Shown here: one piece after another, positions 25,036 through 33,123 of the stretch
How positions within the stretch are numbered: position 1 is the first letter of the stretch
How the letters are laid out: every line of letters starts with the position of its first letter
Assembly: GCF_025751575.1 (NCBI RefSeq)
Contig: NZ_JAOWLA010000003.1
Coordinates: 247,265-311,264 of the forward strand
Reading direction: 5' to 3'
Length of the DNA: 64,000 bases
Source of the DNA: Albidovulum sediminicola
GTDB taxonomy: Bacteria > Pseudomonadota > Alphaproteobacteria > Rhodobacterales > Rhodobacteraceae
Notes under the pieces: generated by a model
Told to the model about the DNA's origin: nothing
Database searches by the model: none
What the model saw: the letters and a program-made list of their open reading frames with translations, nothing else
Translations under genes and position numbers: made by a program

Positions 25036-25683
25036 TCAGAGACCGAGAAGGGCCGGAAGCTCCGCCATGTCGCGGAAGGGGCGGGCGCCCGCCTCGGCGA
25101 GTGAGGCGCCATCGCCCAGTGGGGCGTAGCCCAGGCAGGCCATGCCGGCGGAACGGGCGGCGCGGGCGCCGGTGGCGCTGTCCTCGATGACCACGCAGCG
25201 CGCCGGTTCCGCCCCGATGCAGGATGCAGCGTGCAGGTAGAGGTCGGGTGCCGGCTTGGGACGGGCGACATCCTCGCGCGAGAAGATGCGCCCCGCGAGG
25301 CGCCGGTGCAGGTGGGGATGCTGGCCCAGCGTCACCGCCATCTTGCGGTGCGGGCCGTTCGAGCCGACCGCGTAGGCGACACCGGCGGCATCCAGGGCGT
25401 CAAACGCCGCCTCGATGCCGGCGATCAGGGGCGTGCCGGTGGCGAGGCCCTGGAAGATCTCGGCGTAGATATCATCGATCCAGTTTTCGCCGATCCCTGC
25501 GCCGCGGGTGCGGGCGGTTTCGGCCACGCTCGCCATGGTGCCGCCACGGAAGAGCGTCTTGACCTCATCCGGGGCCATCGGTAGGCCGTGGCGCGTGAGG
25601 TTGGCCGCGATAATCCGGTCGGTTAGCGGTTCGCTGTCGACGATGACGCCATCGCAGTCGAACAGGACGGCAGCGGGCCTCAT
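25036..25683 (-). CDS. HAD-superfamily hydrolase (beta-phosphoglucomutase/phosphatase-like)
   Basis: A 215-residue HAD subfamily IA hydrolase. Motif I is LFDCDGVIVDSEP (nucleophile and acid Asp pair), motif II lies in AVGSNGPHRKMA, motif III is the lysine in RPKPAPDLYLHAA and motif IV is VVIEDSATGARAA. Such enzymes dephosphorylate sugar phosphates or related small molecules; the exact substrate is not readable. ATG at 25683 overlaps the rsmD stop by four bases (ATGA). Confidence 0.92.
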   Translation of the reverse strand: MRPAAVLFDCDGVIVDSEPLTDRIIAANLTRHGLPMAPDEVKTLFRGGTMASVAETARTRGAGIGENWIDDIYAEIFQGLATGTPLIAGIEAAFDALDAAGVAYAVGSNGPHRKMAVTLGQHPHLHRRLAGRIFSREDVARPKPAPDLYLHAASCIGAEPARCVVIEDSATGARAARSAGMACLGYAPLGDGASLAEAGARPFRDMAELPALLGL

Positions 25684-26243
25684 GACGGGGCCCTGAGAAT
25701 AGTCACGACCGTATCGCCATAGCGGCGCTGGTCGATTGGGTCGAAACCCTCGGGCGGCTCGGGGGGTGTTCCCTCCTCCCACACCACGAGCGCGCCGGGG
25801 GTGAGCCAGCCGCCGGCCAATGCGGAGGCGAGGGCGGCCTCGCCCAGCCCCTTGCCGTAGGGCGGGTCGAGGAAGACAAGCCCGTAGCCGGGGCCGCGGT
25901 TCGGGCCAAGACGGGTGGCATCGCGGCGCCAGACATCGGTGACCCCCATCGCCTGCATCTTCTCGATGTTGCGGCGCAGGAGCGCGCGCGCGGTCGCACC
26001 ATCATCGACGAAGGCAACGCGGGCCGCGCCACGCGAGAGCGCCTCCAGCCCCAGCGCGCCGGTTCCGGCAAACAGGTCGAGCACGCGGGCACCCGTGACC
26101 GGATCGCCCCGCCCGGCGTTAAGGAGCAGGTTGAAGATCGCCTCGCGCACGCGGTCGGTCGTGGGGCGCAGATGCGCGGCCTCGTCCCCTGCGCCGACAT
26201 CGGCGAGCTTCAGGCCGCGGCGCGCGCCCCCGATGATCCTCAT
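25680..26243 (-). CDS. rsmD: 16S rRNA (guanine(966)-N(2))-methyltransferase
   Basis: A 187-residue RsmD: SAM-binding motif LDLFAGTGALGLEALSRG and catalytic motif FLDPPYGKG (DPPY of N2-guanine methyltransferases); it opens with the family start MRIIGGARRGLKL. It methylates G966 of 16S rRNA in the small subunit head. ATG at 26243 overlaps the reductase stop by four bases, and its own stop overlaps the HAD start, so the three genes form a tightly coupled operon. Confidence 0.95.
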   Translation of the reverse strand: MRIIGGARRGLKLADVGAGDEAAHLRPTTDRVREAIFNLLLNAGRGDPVTGARVLDLFAGTGALGLEALSRGAARVAFVDDGATARALLRRNIEKMQAMGVTDVWRRDATRLGPNRGPGYGLVFLDPPYGKGLGEAALASALAGGWLTPGALVVWEEGTPPEPPEGFDPIDQRRYGDTVVTILRAPS

Positions 26244-27448
26244 GCCTTCAACAGCGCCTTCAGATCGGTGGCCGGGTCCGCGATGGCGGCGGGATCGGGG
26301 GACCTGCCCCCCTCGATCAGGCGCTTGCCGACCATATAGGCGCGGCTGTCGTTCATCGCGTCGAGCGCGAGCAGCTGGTCGCCCTGATAGTACCAGAAGC
26401 TGACCGCATCGCCGTCGCCCTTTCGGGTTACGATCCGGTCGTAGCCGGTGTTGAGCCCGGCGATCTGAAGCTTCACATCGTATTGGTCAGACCAGAACCA
26501 GGGCTTGGCCTGATAGGGTTTTCCCGCGCCCAGCATGTTCGCGGCCACGCATTCGGCCTGGTCGATGGCATTGCCCACGCTTTCCAGCCGGATGCGCCCG
26601 CCGTCGTGCGGGAAGGACGCGCAGTCGCCCGCGGCCCAGATCGACGGGTCCGAGGTGCGGCCCAGCTCGTCCGTCCGGATACCGTTTTCGAGGGCAAGTC
26701 CCGCGGCCTCCGCCAGGTCGGTGGCCGGCGCGATACCGACGCCGACGATCACGAAGTCGACGGGGATCTCGGTTCCGTCCGAAAGCCGTGCGGCGCTGAC
26801 CCGGCCCTCGCCCAGCAAGCGGTCGAGGCCGGTGGATTCGAGGATCTTCACCCCATGGCCTGCATGCGTCTCGCGGAAGAAGGCCGAGGTTTCGGGCGCG
26901 GCCACCCGTTGCAGGATGCGCAGCGCCATTTCAACCAGCGTCACGTCCAGGCCAAGCTTGGCAGCCACCGCCGCGGCCTCCAGCCCGATATAACCGCCGC
27001 CGATCACCAGAAGCCGGCGGCCCGGCTGGAACTCGGGCGCCATGGCGTCCACATCGGCAAGGGTGCGGACGGTGTAGACGCCTTCCAGCGCGCCGCCGAT
27101 CGCGGCGGGCAGGCGGCGCGGCACCGATCCGGTGGTCAACGCGAGCTGGTCGTAGGAAAGCGTCTCTCCATCGACGGTCAGGGTCTTTGCGGCCGGGTCG
27201 ATGGCGCCGACCTTGGCGCCGAGCTTCAACGTGACCCCCTGTTCTTCCCAGAAGGCGGGGGCGCGCAGGTAAAGCCGCTCCAGCGTCATCTCGCCCAGCA
27301 GGTAGCCCTTGGACAGGGGCGGGCGCTGGTAGGGGGGGGCGGGTTCCTCGCCGATCAGGGTCAGAGGGCCCTCATATCCCAGGCTGCGGAGTTTCGCGGC
27401 GAGCGAGGCGCCAGCCTGGCCCGCGCCCACGATCACAATTCCGGACAT
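26240..27448 (-). CDS. FAD-dependent ferredoxin/rubredoxin-type reductase
   Basis: A 402-residue NAD(P)H-dependent flavoprotein of the rhodocoxin/putidaredoxin reductase type. The FAD dinucleotide motif is IVIVGAGQAGASLAAKL, the NADH motif LLVIGGGYIGLEAAAVAA and the second FAD motif IWAAGDCASF. The RPPLSKGYLLGE stretch and the C-terminal reductase domain are typical. It would pass electrons from NADH to a [2Fe-2S] ferredoxin for a cytochrome P450 or dioxygenase, but none is in the window. ATG at 27448 is chosen over TTG 27454 because of the spacing from GGAGA. First gene of the operon with rsmD and the HAD hydrolase. Confidence 0.93.
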   Translation of the reverse strand: MSGIVIVGAGQAGASLAAKLRSLGYEGPLTLIGEEPAPPYQRPPLSKGYLLGEMTLERLYLRAPAFWEEQGVTLKLGAKVGAIDPAAKTLTVDGETLSYDQLALTTGSVPRRLPAAIGGALEGVYTVRTLADVDAMAPEFQPGRRLLVIGGGYIGLEAAAVAAKLGLDVTLVEMALRILQRVAAPETSAFFRETHAGHGVKILESTGLDRLLGEGRVSAARLSDGTEIPVDFVIVGVGIAPATDLAEAAGLALENGIRTDELGRTSDPSIWAAGDCASFPHDGGRIRLESVGNAIDQAECVAANMLGAGKPYQAKPWFWSDQYDVKLQIAGLNTGYDRIVTRKGDGDAVSFWYYQGDQLLALDAMNDSRAYMVGKRLIEGGRSPDPAAIADPATDLKALLKA

Positions 27449-27526
27449 GCGCAAATCTCCTCTGGTCCCGGCTGAGCGCGACCCTATATCGCTCGCTCAG
27501 CCAATTGCAACTCTTGGGGGATTCGC

Positions 27527-28012
27527 ATGATGATTTCGGTCGGGGACGCGCTTCCGGACGTGACGCTTCTTGAGATGGGGAGCGACGGACCGGTGCCGGT
27601 CAGCCTGGGCGCGCGTCTGAAGGGGCGGCGGGTCGTGATCTTCGGTCTGCCGGGGGCCTTCACGGGCGTCTGCTCGACCTCGCATGTGCCGAGCTTCATC
27701 CGCACACGCAGCGGCTTCGCGGAAAAGGGCGTCGATGAGGTGATTTGCCTGGCGGTCAACGATCCCTTCGTGATGGGCGCCTGGGGCGAGACGACGGGCG
27801 CGCGTGCGGCGGGGATCACCATGCTGGCCGATGCGGCGGGCGCGTTCACCCAGGCGATCGGCATGGACTACAGCGCGCCGGAGCGCGGCCTGATCGGACG
27901 CTCGAAACGCTATGCGCTTCTGGCCGAGGACGGGGTGGTCACGCTTTGGCATCCCGAACCGGACCGCGGGTGCAGCATCTCTGGCGGAGAGGCGCTGCTC
28001 GACGCGATCTGA
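27527..28012 (+). CDS. Peroxiredoxin, Prx5 type (first of a tandem pair)
   Basis: A 161-residue peroxiredoxin of the Prx5/AhpE-like group, reducing H2O2 and organic peroxides. The peroxidatic Cys49 is in LPGAFTGVCSTSHVPSF, and Cys149 near the C-terminus may be the resolving cysteine. ATG at 27527 after GGGGGA. The neighbouring gene, 74 bases on, is a same-length paralogue. The pair converges on the PhhB operon and shares its terminator. Confidence 0.94.
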   Translation: MMISVGDALPDVTLLEMGSDGPVPVSLGARLKGRRVVIFGLPGAFTGVCSTSHVPSFIRTRSGFAEKGVDEVICLAVNDPFVMGAWGETTGARAAGITMLADAAGAFTQAIGMDYSAPERGLIGRSKRYALLAEDGVVTLWHPEPDRGCSISGGEALLDAI

Positions 28013-28086
28013 GTGCGCGACCGCTAGCGGAACCTGCCGGGCTCACCTATCTTTCACGTCTAGGACAACGCGCGGAGGATGATTTC

Positions 28087-28572
28087 ATGACGATTGAGGT
28101 TGGCGGGCGTCTGCCCGAGGCCACGTTTTGCCGAATGGGCGCCGAGGGGCCGGAGCTGGTGCAGCTTTCGGACCTGACCCGGGGCCGCAAGGTGGTGCTG
28201 TTCGCGCTGCCGGGGGCCTATACCGGCCCCTGCTCGACAATCCACATGCCCAGTTTCGTGCGCACCGCGGATGCGTTCCGGGCGAAGGGGGTCGCGGACA
28301 TCTTCTGCATCGCGGTCAACGATCCCTTCGTGCTGAAGGCCTGGGGCGAAGCGACGGGTGCCACCGCGGCCGGGATCGGCCTCTTGGGCGATGCCGACGG
28401 CAGCTATACGCGCGCGCTGGAGATGGACTTCACCGCGCCGCCGATCGGGCTTCATGGCCGCTCGAATCGCTATGCCCTGGTGCTTGAGGACGGGGTGATC
28501 ACCGCCGCCAATGTCGACAAGCCCGGCGTTTGCGACATCTCGGTCGGCGAGGCGCTTCTGGCCAAGCTCTGA
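28087..28572 (+). CDS. Peroxiredoxin, Prx5 type (second of a tandem pair)
   Basis: A 161-residue paralogue of the preceding protein. The peroxidatic Cys49 is in LPGAYTGPCSTIHMPSF, the putative resolving Cys149 in GVCDISVGEALL, and an extra Cys15 is absent from the first copy. ATG at 28087 is preceded by GGAGG about 10 bases upstream. The shared AVNDPFV, W-GE-TGA and GRS-RYAL blocks show a tandem duplication followed by clear divergence, so the two may differ in reductant or peroxide preference. The gene ends nine bases before the bidirectional terminator. Confidence 0.94.
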   Translation: MTIEVGGRLPEATFCRMGAEGPELVQLSDLTRGRKVVLFALPGAYTGPCSTIHMPSFVRTADAFRAKGVADIFCIAVNDPFVLKAWGEATGATAAGIGLLGDADGSYTRALEMDFTAPPIGLHGRSNRYALVLEDGVITAANVDKPGVCDISVGEALLAKL

Positions 28573-28580
28573 GCGATGGG

Positions 28581-28605
28581 AAAAGGGGGCTCAGGCCCCC
28601 TTTTT
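28581..28605. terminator. Bidirectional rho-independent terminator
   Basis: AAAAGGGGGC (28581-28590) pairs perfectly with GCCCCCTTTT (28595-28604) over a TCAG loop, with a T-run on the plus strand and the equivalent on the minus strand. It serves the peroxiredoxin pair and the convergent PhhB operon. The loop and right arm are also the last codons and stop of phhB. Confidence 0.88.
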
Positions 28606-28959
28606 CGCGTGCAGCTCGCGCAGGCAGGTCACGGGCTCCGAATGGTCGGCCTGAACTTCCGCCGCGCCTGCAATCTTGTCCATGCGGCGCGCCAGCGTCA
28701 CGTCGAGCGCCGAGAGGCCGCCGCAATCATGGGTCGTCAGCGTTACATCGACGGTGTTGTAGATATTCGTCCACTCGGGATGGTGGTTCAGCTTCTCGGC
28801 CACCAGCGCCGCCCGCGACATGAACCCCCAGGCCTCGGAAAAGCTGCGGAACTTCCAGATCTTCCGGATCGCGTCGCGGTCGGGGACGGCCCGCCAGCCG
28901 CCCTCGCCCAGCGCCGGAAGGTCCGCCGTGCGTTCGGATTCGGTCAGCAGCGTGGCCAT
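28591..28959 (-). CDS. phhB: Pterin-4a-carbinolamine dehydratase
   Basis: A 122-residue PCD/DCoH protein, which dehydrates 4a-hydroxytetrahydrobiopterin during regeneration of the pterin cofactor of aromatic amino acid hydroxylases. The active-site motif is EKLNHHPEW and the distal motif [15 protein letters not shown] at 28959 follows GGAGATCTGAG; the GST stop is one base upstream. Last gene of a five-gene operon; no phenylalanine hydroxylase is in the window. Slightly longer than the usual ~100 residues, with an N-terminal extension. Confidence 0.95.
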   Translation of the reverse strand: MATLLTESERTADLPALGEGGWRAVPDRDAIRKIWKFRSFSEAWGFMSRAALVAEKLNHHPEWTNIYNTVDVTLTTHDCGGLSALDVTLARRMDKIAGAAEVQADHSEPVTCLRELHAKKGA

Positions 28960-28960
28960 C

Positions 28961-29575
28961 TCAGATCTCCTTCTCCTTCATCGCCGCGTTGTCGGCGGCA
29001 TTGGCGCGCAAGAGCGCCGGGCGTTCCTTGATGCGCTCCCAGTAATCGGTGAAGGCGGGGCGCGCCTCGATCGTGCCGAACTGAAGTCCGTAGCCGATCT
29101 GCGAACCGGTAGCGACATCGGCGGCGGAAAAGGCTTCGCCGGCGAGGTAGGGGGTCCTGGCAAGCTGGCTTTCCAGCGCGGCATAGGTCGTTTCCAGCGT
29201 TCCGAAGCCGACCATGGCGCGCCGGTCCTCGGGCACTGTGAAGCCCAGCGCCTTGTTGATGATCGCTGCCTCCAGCGGGCCGGCACCGAAGAACAGCCAA
29301 CGGTAGTAGGCGCTGCGGTCGGCGGGAGCCAGTCCGGCCTCGGGGAAGGCATCGGCAAGATAGGCGCAGATGGCGGCGTATTCGGTGACGACCCGGTCCC
29401 CGTGCACCAGCGCGGGGACCTTGCCCATCGGGTTGATCGCCAGGTATTCCGGTGCCTTCATCTGCGCCCCGTAATCGAGGTAGCGCACCTGGTAGGGTTG
29501 GCCGACTTCCTCCAGCATCCAGCGCGCGATGCGCCCGCGCGACATCGGATTCGAATAGAGGATCAACTCGGCCAT
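28961..29575 (-). CDS. Glutathione S-transferase
   Basis: A 204-residue GST. The N-domain has [19 protein letters not shown] (active-site-type serine), [19 protein letters not shown] with cis-Pro and the acidic-residue/serine-like glutathione site. The helical C-domain includes [20 protein letters not shown] (N-capping box). ATG at 29575 preceded by GGGAGGCGAGA is preferred over the in-frame TTG at 29590. One base separates its stop from the phhB ATG, so the genes are probably coupled. Confidence 0.92.
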   Translation of the reverse strand: MAELILYSNPMSRGRIARWMLEEVGQPYQVRYLDYGAQMKAPEYLAINPMGKVPALVHGDRVVTEYAAICAYLADAFPEAGLAPADRSAYYRWLFFGAGPLEAAIINKALGFTVPEDRRAMVGFGTLETTYAALESQLARTPYLAGEAFSAADVATGSQIGYGLQFGTIEARPAFTDYWERIKERPALLRANAADNAAMKEKEI

Positions 29576-29634
29576 TCTCGCCTCCCGCAATGACCACGAA
29601 TTGTCTCGTTGGTTCGGGGAAACATCAATAGGGC

Positions 29635-30813
29635 TCAGGATCCCTTGCGGAAGGGCCCGTAGCCGGTCAGCACCTCGATCTCCTGGCCGATGGCGTCACG
29701 CTCGGACCAGAGATAGCGGGCGACCGCCGCGCGGAAGGCGGGCTCGGCAATCCAGTGGACCGAGTGAACCTGTTCCGGCAGATAACCGCGCGCGAGCTTG
29801 TGTTCGCCCTGTGCCCCCGCCTCGACCCGCGTCATGTCGCCTTCGATAGCGAAGTCGATGGCCTGGTAGTAGCAGCATTCGAAATGCAAGCAGGGGTGAT
29901 CCTCGACCGCGCCCCAGTAGCGACCGTAAAGCGTGTCGCGCCCGATGAAGTTCAATGCCCCCGCGACCGGTCGCCCGTCGCGTTCCGCCAGGATCAGCAG
30001 AACGTCGTCTCGCATCGTCGCATGAACCTCGTCGAAGAAGGCTCGGGTCAGGTAGGGTCGCCCCCATTTGCGCCGCCCGGTGTCCTGGTAGAAGGTCCAG
30101 AAGGCATCCCAGTGCTCCGCCCGGATATCGTCGCCGGTCAGGCGCCGGATCGTGCCGCCGAAGGCTTGCGCGACCTGCCGTTCCTTCCGGATCGTCTTGC
30201 GCTTGCGCGAGGAGAGGTTGGCCAGGAAATCGGCAAAGTCCCCGTACCCCCGGTTTTCCCAGTGGTATTGCTGGGTGACGCGGTGCAGAAGGCCCATGGC
30301 CTCGGCCGCGGCGGCCTCTTCCTTGGTGCAGAACGTGGCATGGAGGGAGGAGATCTTCGCCTCCGACGCGATCTGGACCGCGCCTTCGATCAGTGCCGCT
30401 CGCCCGGTGGTTTCCCAGCCCGGCGCGGTCAGGAACCGGCGGCCCGTCGCAGGCGTGAAGGGAACCGCGATCTGGAATTTAGGGTAGTAGCGCCCGCCCG
30501 CGCGTTCCAGGGCGTCCGCCCAGGCGTGGTCGAAGATGTATTCGCCCTGGCTATGGGATTTCACGAACAGGGGCGCCACGGCGACCGTGCGCCCCTCCGC
30601 CCGCACCGCCAGCGGGCGCGGATCCCAGCCGGTCTGCGGCCCGACCGAGCCTGAGCGTTCGAGGGCCATGAGGAACCTGTGTGTCGTGAAGGGATCAAAG
30701 GGGCGGCCCGTCGCGGCCTCCGGGCAGGCGCAGGCGTCCCATTCGTCCGCCGCGATGGCCGCGAAGCCCGGCAGCAGCGAAACCTCGACCTCTTTGGCGT
30801 TTCCGTCGGGCAA
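29635..30813 (-). CDS. FemAB/GNAT-like 'peptidogalycan' family acyltransferase (COG3146)
   Basis: A 392-residue protein of the COG3146 family (double GNAT fold related to FemAB). Visible blocks are WDACACPEAATGRPFDPFTT, FKPSH-type FVKSHSQGEYIFDHAWA, YPKFQIAVPFTPATGRRFL and HFECCYYQAIDFAIE. A TTG at 30813 preceded by AAGGAGG is the best start; the frame is open to 30954 without a supported site. It lies 44 bases after the GDPD gene and 59 bases before the GST. Substrate is unknown; relation to peptidoglycan is only suggested by the fold. Confidence 0.87.
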   Translation of the reverse strand: MPDGNAKEVEVSLLPGFAAIAADEWDACACPEAATGRPFDPFTTHRFLMALERSGSVGPQTGWDPRPLAVRAEGRTVAVAPLFVKSHSQGEYIFDHAWADALERAGGRYYPKFQIAVPFTPATGRRFLTAPGWETTGRAALIEGAVQIASEAKISSLHATFCTKEEAAAAEAMGLLHRVTQQYHWENRGYGDFADFLANLSSRKRKTIRKERQVAQAFGGTIRRLTGDDIRAEHWDAFWTFYQDTGRRKWGRPYLTRAFFDEVHATMRDDVLLILAERDGRPVAGALNFIGRDTLYGRYWGAVEDHPCLHFECCYYQAIDFAIEGDMTRVEAGAQGEHKLARGYLPEQVHSVHWIAEPAFRAAVARYLWSERDAIGQEIEVLTGYGPFRKGS

Positions 30814-30857
30814 GGCGGCCTCCTTCCCTTGCCAAGGTGGGGCGCGGCGCGGCCACG

Positions 30858-31631
30858 TCAAGCGGGGATGACGGCAGGGTAGCCCTCGAAGGTGATATTG
30901 TCGGCGTGGAGGCGCGCCTTTGCCTCGATCTCGGGCGAACGCACGGTCCAGCAAAGGATCGCAGCCCCCGCGGCCTTGAGTTCCGCGACCCGTGGCCGGG
31001 CAAGGTCGGCGACCTCGTGCGAAATGAAGCTTGCCCCGACGCGGTCGTAGTCAGGGATGTCGCGCAGATGGTCCCGCACGGCGCGCGTGAGCAGCGGCCA
31101 GTCCTCGCCATAGGCGCTCGTGGTGATCCCGCGCGGACGGTCCGGGGCGAAATCCGCAAGGGCAGCCACCGAATGCGGGTTGAAGGACATGAGGGCCACA
31201 TGGCCGTCGTAGCCGTGCAGCGCGCGCGCGACCGCCTCTTCCAGCGGGCCCACGCCGGGGCCCATGTTGCCGTCCTGGTCCTTGATCTCGACCAGCACCG
31301 GTGCCCGTCCCGCGACCAGCGCCAGGATCTCGGCGAAGGTCGGGATGCCGTCGTCGGCGTCCAGAAGCCGCATCGCCTCCAGGGCGGTCGCGCTATGTCC
31401 GCGGACGCGCCCGGGCTGGCCGGTGAGGCGGCGAAGGTCGTAGTCGTGAAAGACCATCGGCACCTCGTCGCCCGAGGGCTGGATGTCGATCTCGATCCCG
31501 TAGCCCGCGGCCACCGCCGCCCGGATCGCCGCGCGGGAGTTTTCGGGTCGCCCCGCCGCGCGGTCGTGGAAGGCGCGGTGCGCCAGCGGGCGGCGCAGGA
31601 ACGCCGCGGGCAACGGGATGGTCTTTGGCAT
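30858..31631 (-). CDS. Glycerophosphodiester phosphodiesterase
   Basis: A 257-residue GDPD of the UgpQ type, hydrolysing glycerophosphodiesters to glycerol-3-phosphate and an alcohol. The TIM-barrel active site is complete: AHRAFHDRAAGRPENS (His-Arg and Glu), GIEIDIQPSGDEVPMVFHDYDL (Glu-Asp and His), then VLVEIKDQ. There is no signal peptide, so it is cytoplasmic. ATG at 31631 shares one base with the stop of the RidA gene (TAATG), so the two are coupled. Confidence 0.93.
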   Translation of the reverse strand: MPKTIPLPAAFLRRPLAHRAFHDRAAGRPENSRAAIRAAVAAGYGIEIDIQPSGDEVPMVFHDYDLRRLTGQPGRVRGHSATALEAMRLLDADDGIPTFAEILALVAGRAPVLVEIKDQDGNMGPGVGPLEEAVARALHGYDGHVALMSFNPHSVAALADFAPDRPRGITTSAYGEDWPLLTRAVRDHLRDIPDYDRVGASFISHEVADLARPRVAELKAAGAAILCWTVRSPEIEAKARLHADNITFEGYPAVIPA

Positions 31632-32095
31632 TATTTCACCTGGAAGATCGCCTCGATCTCCACCGCGACGCCAAGCGGCAACGCGGCCGCCGACACGGCC
31701 GAGCGCGAATGGCGTCCGGCGTCGCCCAGCACCTCGACGAGGAAGTCGGAGCAGCCGTTGATCACCTTCGGCTGGTCGGTGAAATCCGCCGTGGAGTTGA
31801 CGAAGCCGGTCAGCTTGACCACCCGCGTAATCCGGTCGAGGTCGCCGCCGCAGGCCGCGCGCGCCTGCGCCAACAGGCTCATCGCGCAGCGTTTGGCCGC
31901 CTCGGCGCCGGCCGCGACGTCCATGTCCGCACCGAGCTTGCCCTTGATGAGCCCGTCCGGCCCCTGGCTGATCTGCCCCGAGACGAAGACAAGATCGCCC
32001 ACCTGGACGAAAGGTACATAGTTGGCTGCGGGCGCGGGGGCATCGGGCAGCACCACGCCAAGCTCGGCAAGGCGGGCGTCGATCATTCCGGTCAT
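31631..32095 (-). CDS. RidA/YjgF-family protein
   Basis: A 154-residue member of the Rid superfamily (enamine/imine deaminase or related). Typical blocks are NYVPFVQVGDLVFVSGQIS, KLTGFVNST and HSRSAVSAAALPLGVAVEIE with the conserved arginine. It may detoxify reactive imines made by PLP enzymes. ATG at 32095 follows AGGAGAACCCA. First gene of the five-gene operon RidA, GDPD, FemAB-like, GST, PhhB, and divergent from mlaA across 287 bases. Confidence 0.92.
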   Translation of the reverse strand: MTGMIDARLAELGVVLPDAPAPAANYVPFVQVGDLVFVSGQISQGPDGLIKGKLGADMDVAAGAEAAKRCAMSLLAQARAACGGDLDRITRVVKLTGFVNSTADFTDQPKVINGCSDFLVEVLGDAGRHSRSAVSAAALPLGVAVEIEAIFQVK

Positions 32096-32382
32096 TGGGT
32101 TCTCCTGTCTGGTTTTGCGTGGAAGCTAGCGGCGCGCCCTTCCGGGGGGAAGGAGAAATGCGACCTGAACCCCTGCGCTTGCGTCCCCGCGCGGTCGTGC
32201 CAGCGCGGCACGGGCGCAACGCTTGTGCGCCAATCCGGGGCAATACAAGGGAAAATCGGGCTCCGGCCTTGAAACGCCCCGTCTCGACAAATATTGCAGG
32301 CCGGTGATTGCGACGCCGGTCCAGACTGGCCTATGCTGTCGGGTGCATTAAACGGGTCAGGATCTTTCCGGTGTCAGGTTTC

Positions 32383-33123
32383 ATGTCCAGTAACTTTCGC
32401 GTCGCGCCCCTTGGCCTGATCGCGGCTGCGGGGCTTCTTGCAGGCTGCGCGCAATTGCCCGAAGGGGCCGAGTTCAGCGACCCCTATGAGGCGAAGAACC
32501 GCGGCGTTCACGACACCAACGTGGAAATCGACCGGACCCTGTTCGGCGACGGAAAGCAGAAGGGGATCATCCCGACCTTCCCGCGCCCGCTTGCCAAGGG
32601 CTTCATCAACTTCGCCTCGAACCTCGCGGCGCCGGGTGACGTGGTGAACCGCGTGCTGCAAGGCAAGCCCAAGCCCGCGATCGAGACGACGCTGCGCTTT
32701 GTCATCAACACGACCGTGGGGATCGGCGGCCTCTTCGATCCCGCGACGGCCATGGGGATCGAGAAGGACGAAACCGACTTCGGCGAAACGCTCGCGGTCT
32801 GGGGATCGGGCGAGGGCGACTACATCGTGATTCCGATCATCGGCCCGTCGACCGAACGCGACGCGGTGGGCTTCGTGGTCGACCTCGTGCTTGATCCGCT
32901 CAACGTGCTGCTGCCGCGCCCGGAATCGTCCTATGCGCTGGTTGCGGCGGCCGCGTCCTCCGCCGCCTCTCGGCAGGTTAACGCCGATCTTGTCGAATCA
33001 ATTCTTTATGAAAGCGCTGATGGTTACGCTCAGGCGCGGATCATATATCTTCAGAATCGTCGCTATGAACTTGGCGAGGATATCTATGTCATCGACCCTT
33101 ACGAGGATCCCTATGGTCAATGA
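32383..33123 (+). CDS. mlaA: MlaA (VacJ) outer-membrane lipoprotein
   Basis: A 246-residue lipoprotein of the Mla system, which removes phospholipids from the outer leaflet of the outer membrane. A lipobox LLAGC puts the lipidated cysteine at residue 22, and the mature start EFSDPYEAKNRGVHDTN and GIGGLFDPAT are typical of VacJ. I use the ATG at 32383; an in-frame GTG at 32371 is possible. The mlaC homologue starts 11 bases inside its 3' end. In this layout the ABC part (mlaFEDB) is elsewhere. Confidence 0.94.
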   Translation: MSSNFRVAPLGLIAAAGLLAGCAQLPEGAEFSDPYEAKNRGVHDTNVEIDRTLFGDGKQKGIIPTFPRPLAKGFINFASNLAAPGDVVNRVLQGKPKPAIETTLRFVINTTVGIGGLFDPATAMGIEKDETDFGETLAVWGSGEGDYIVIPIIGPSTERDAVGFVVDLVLDPLNVLLPRPESSYALVAAAASSAASRQVNADLVESILYESADGYAQARIIYLQNRRYELGEDIYVIDPYEDPYGQ

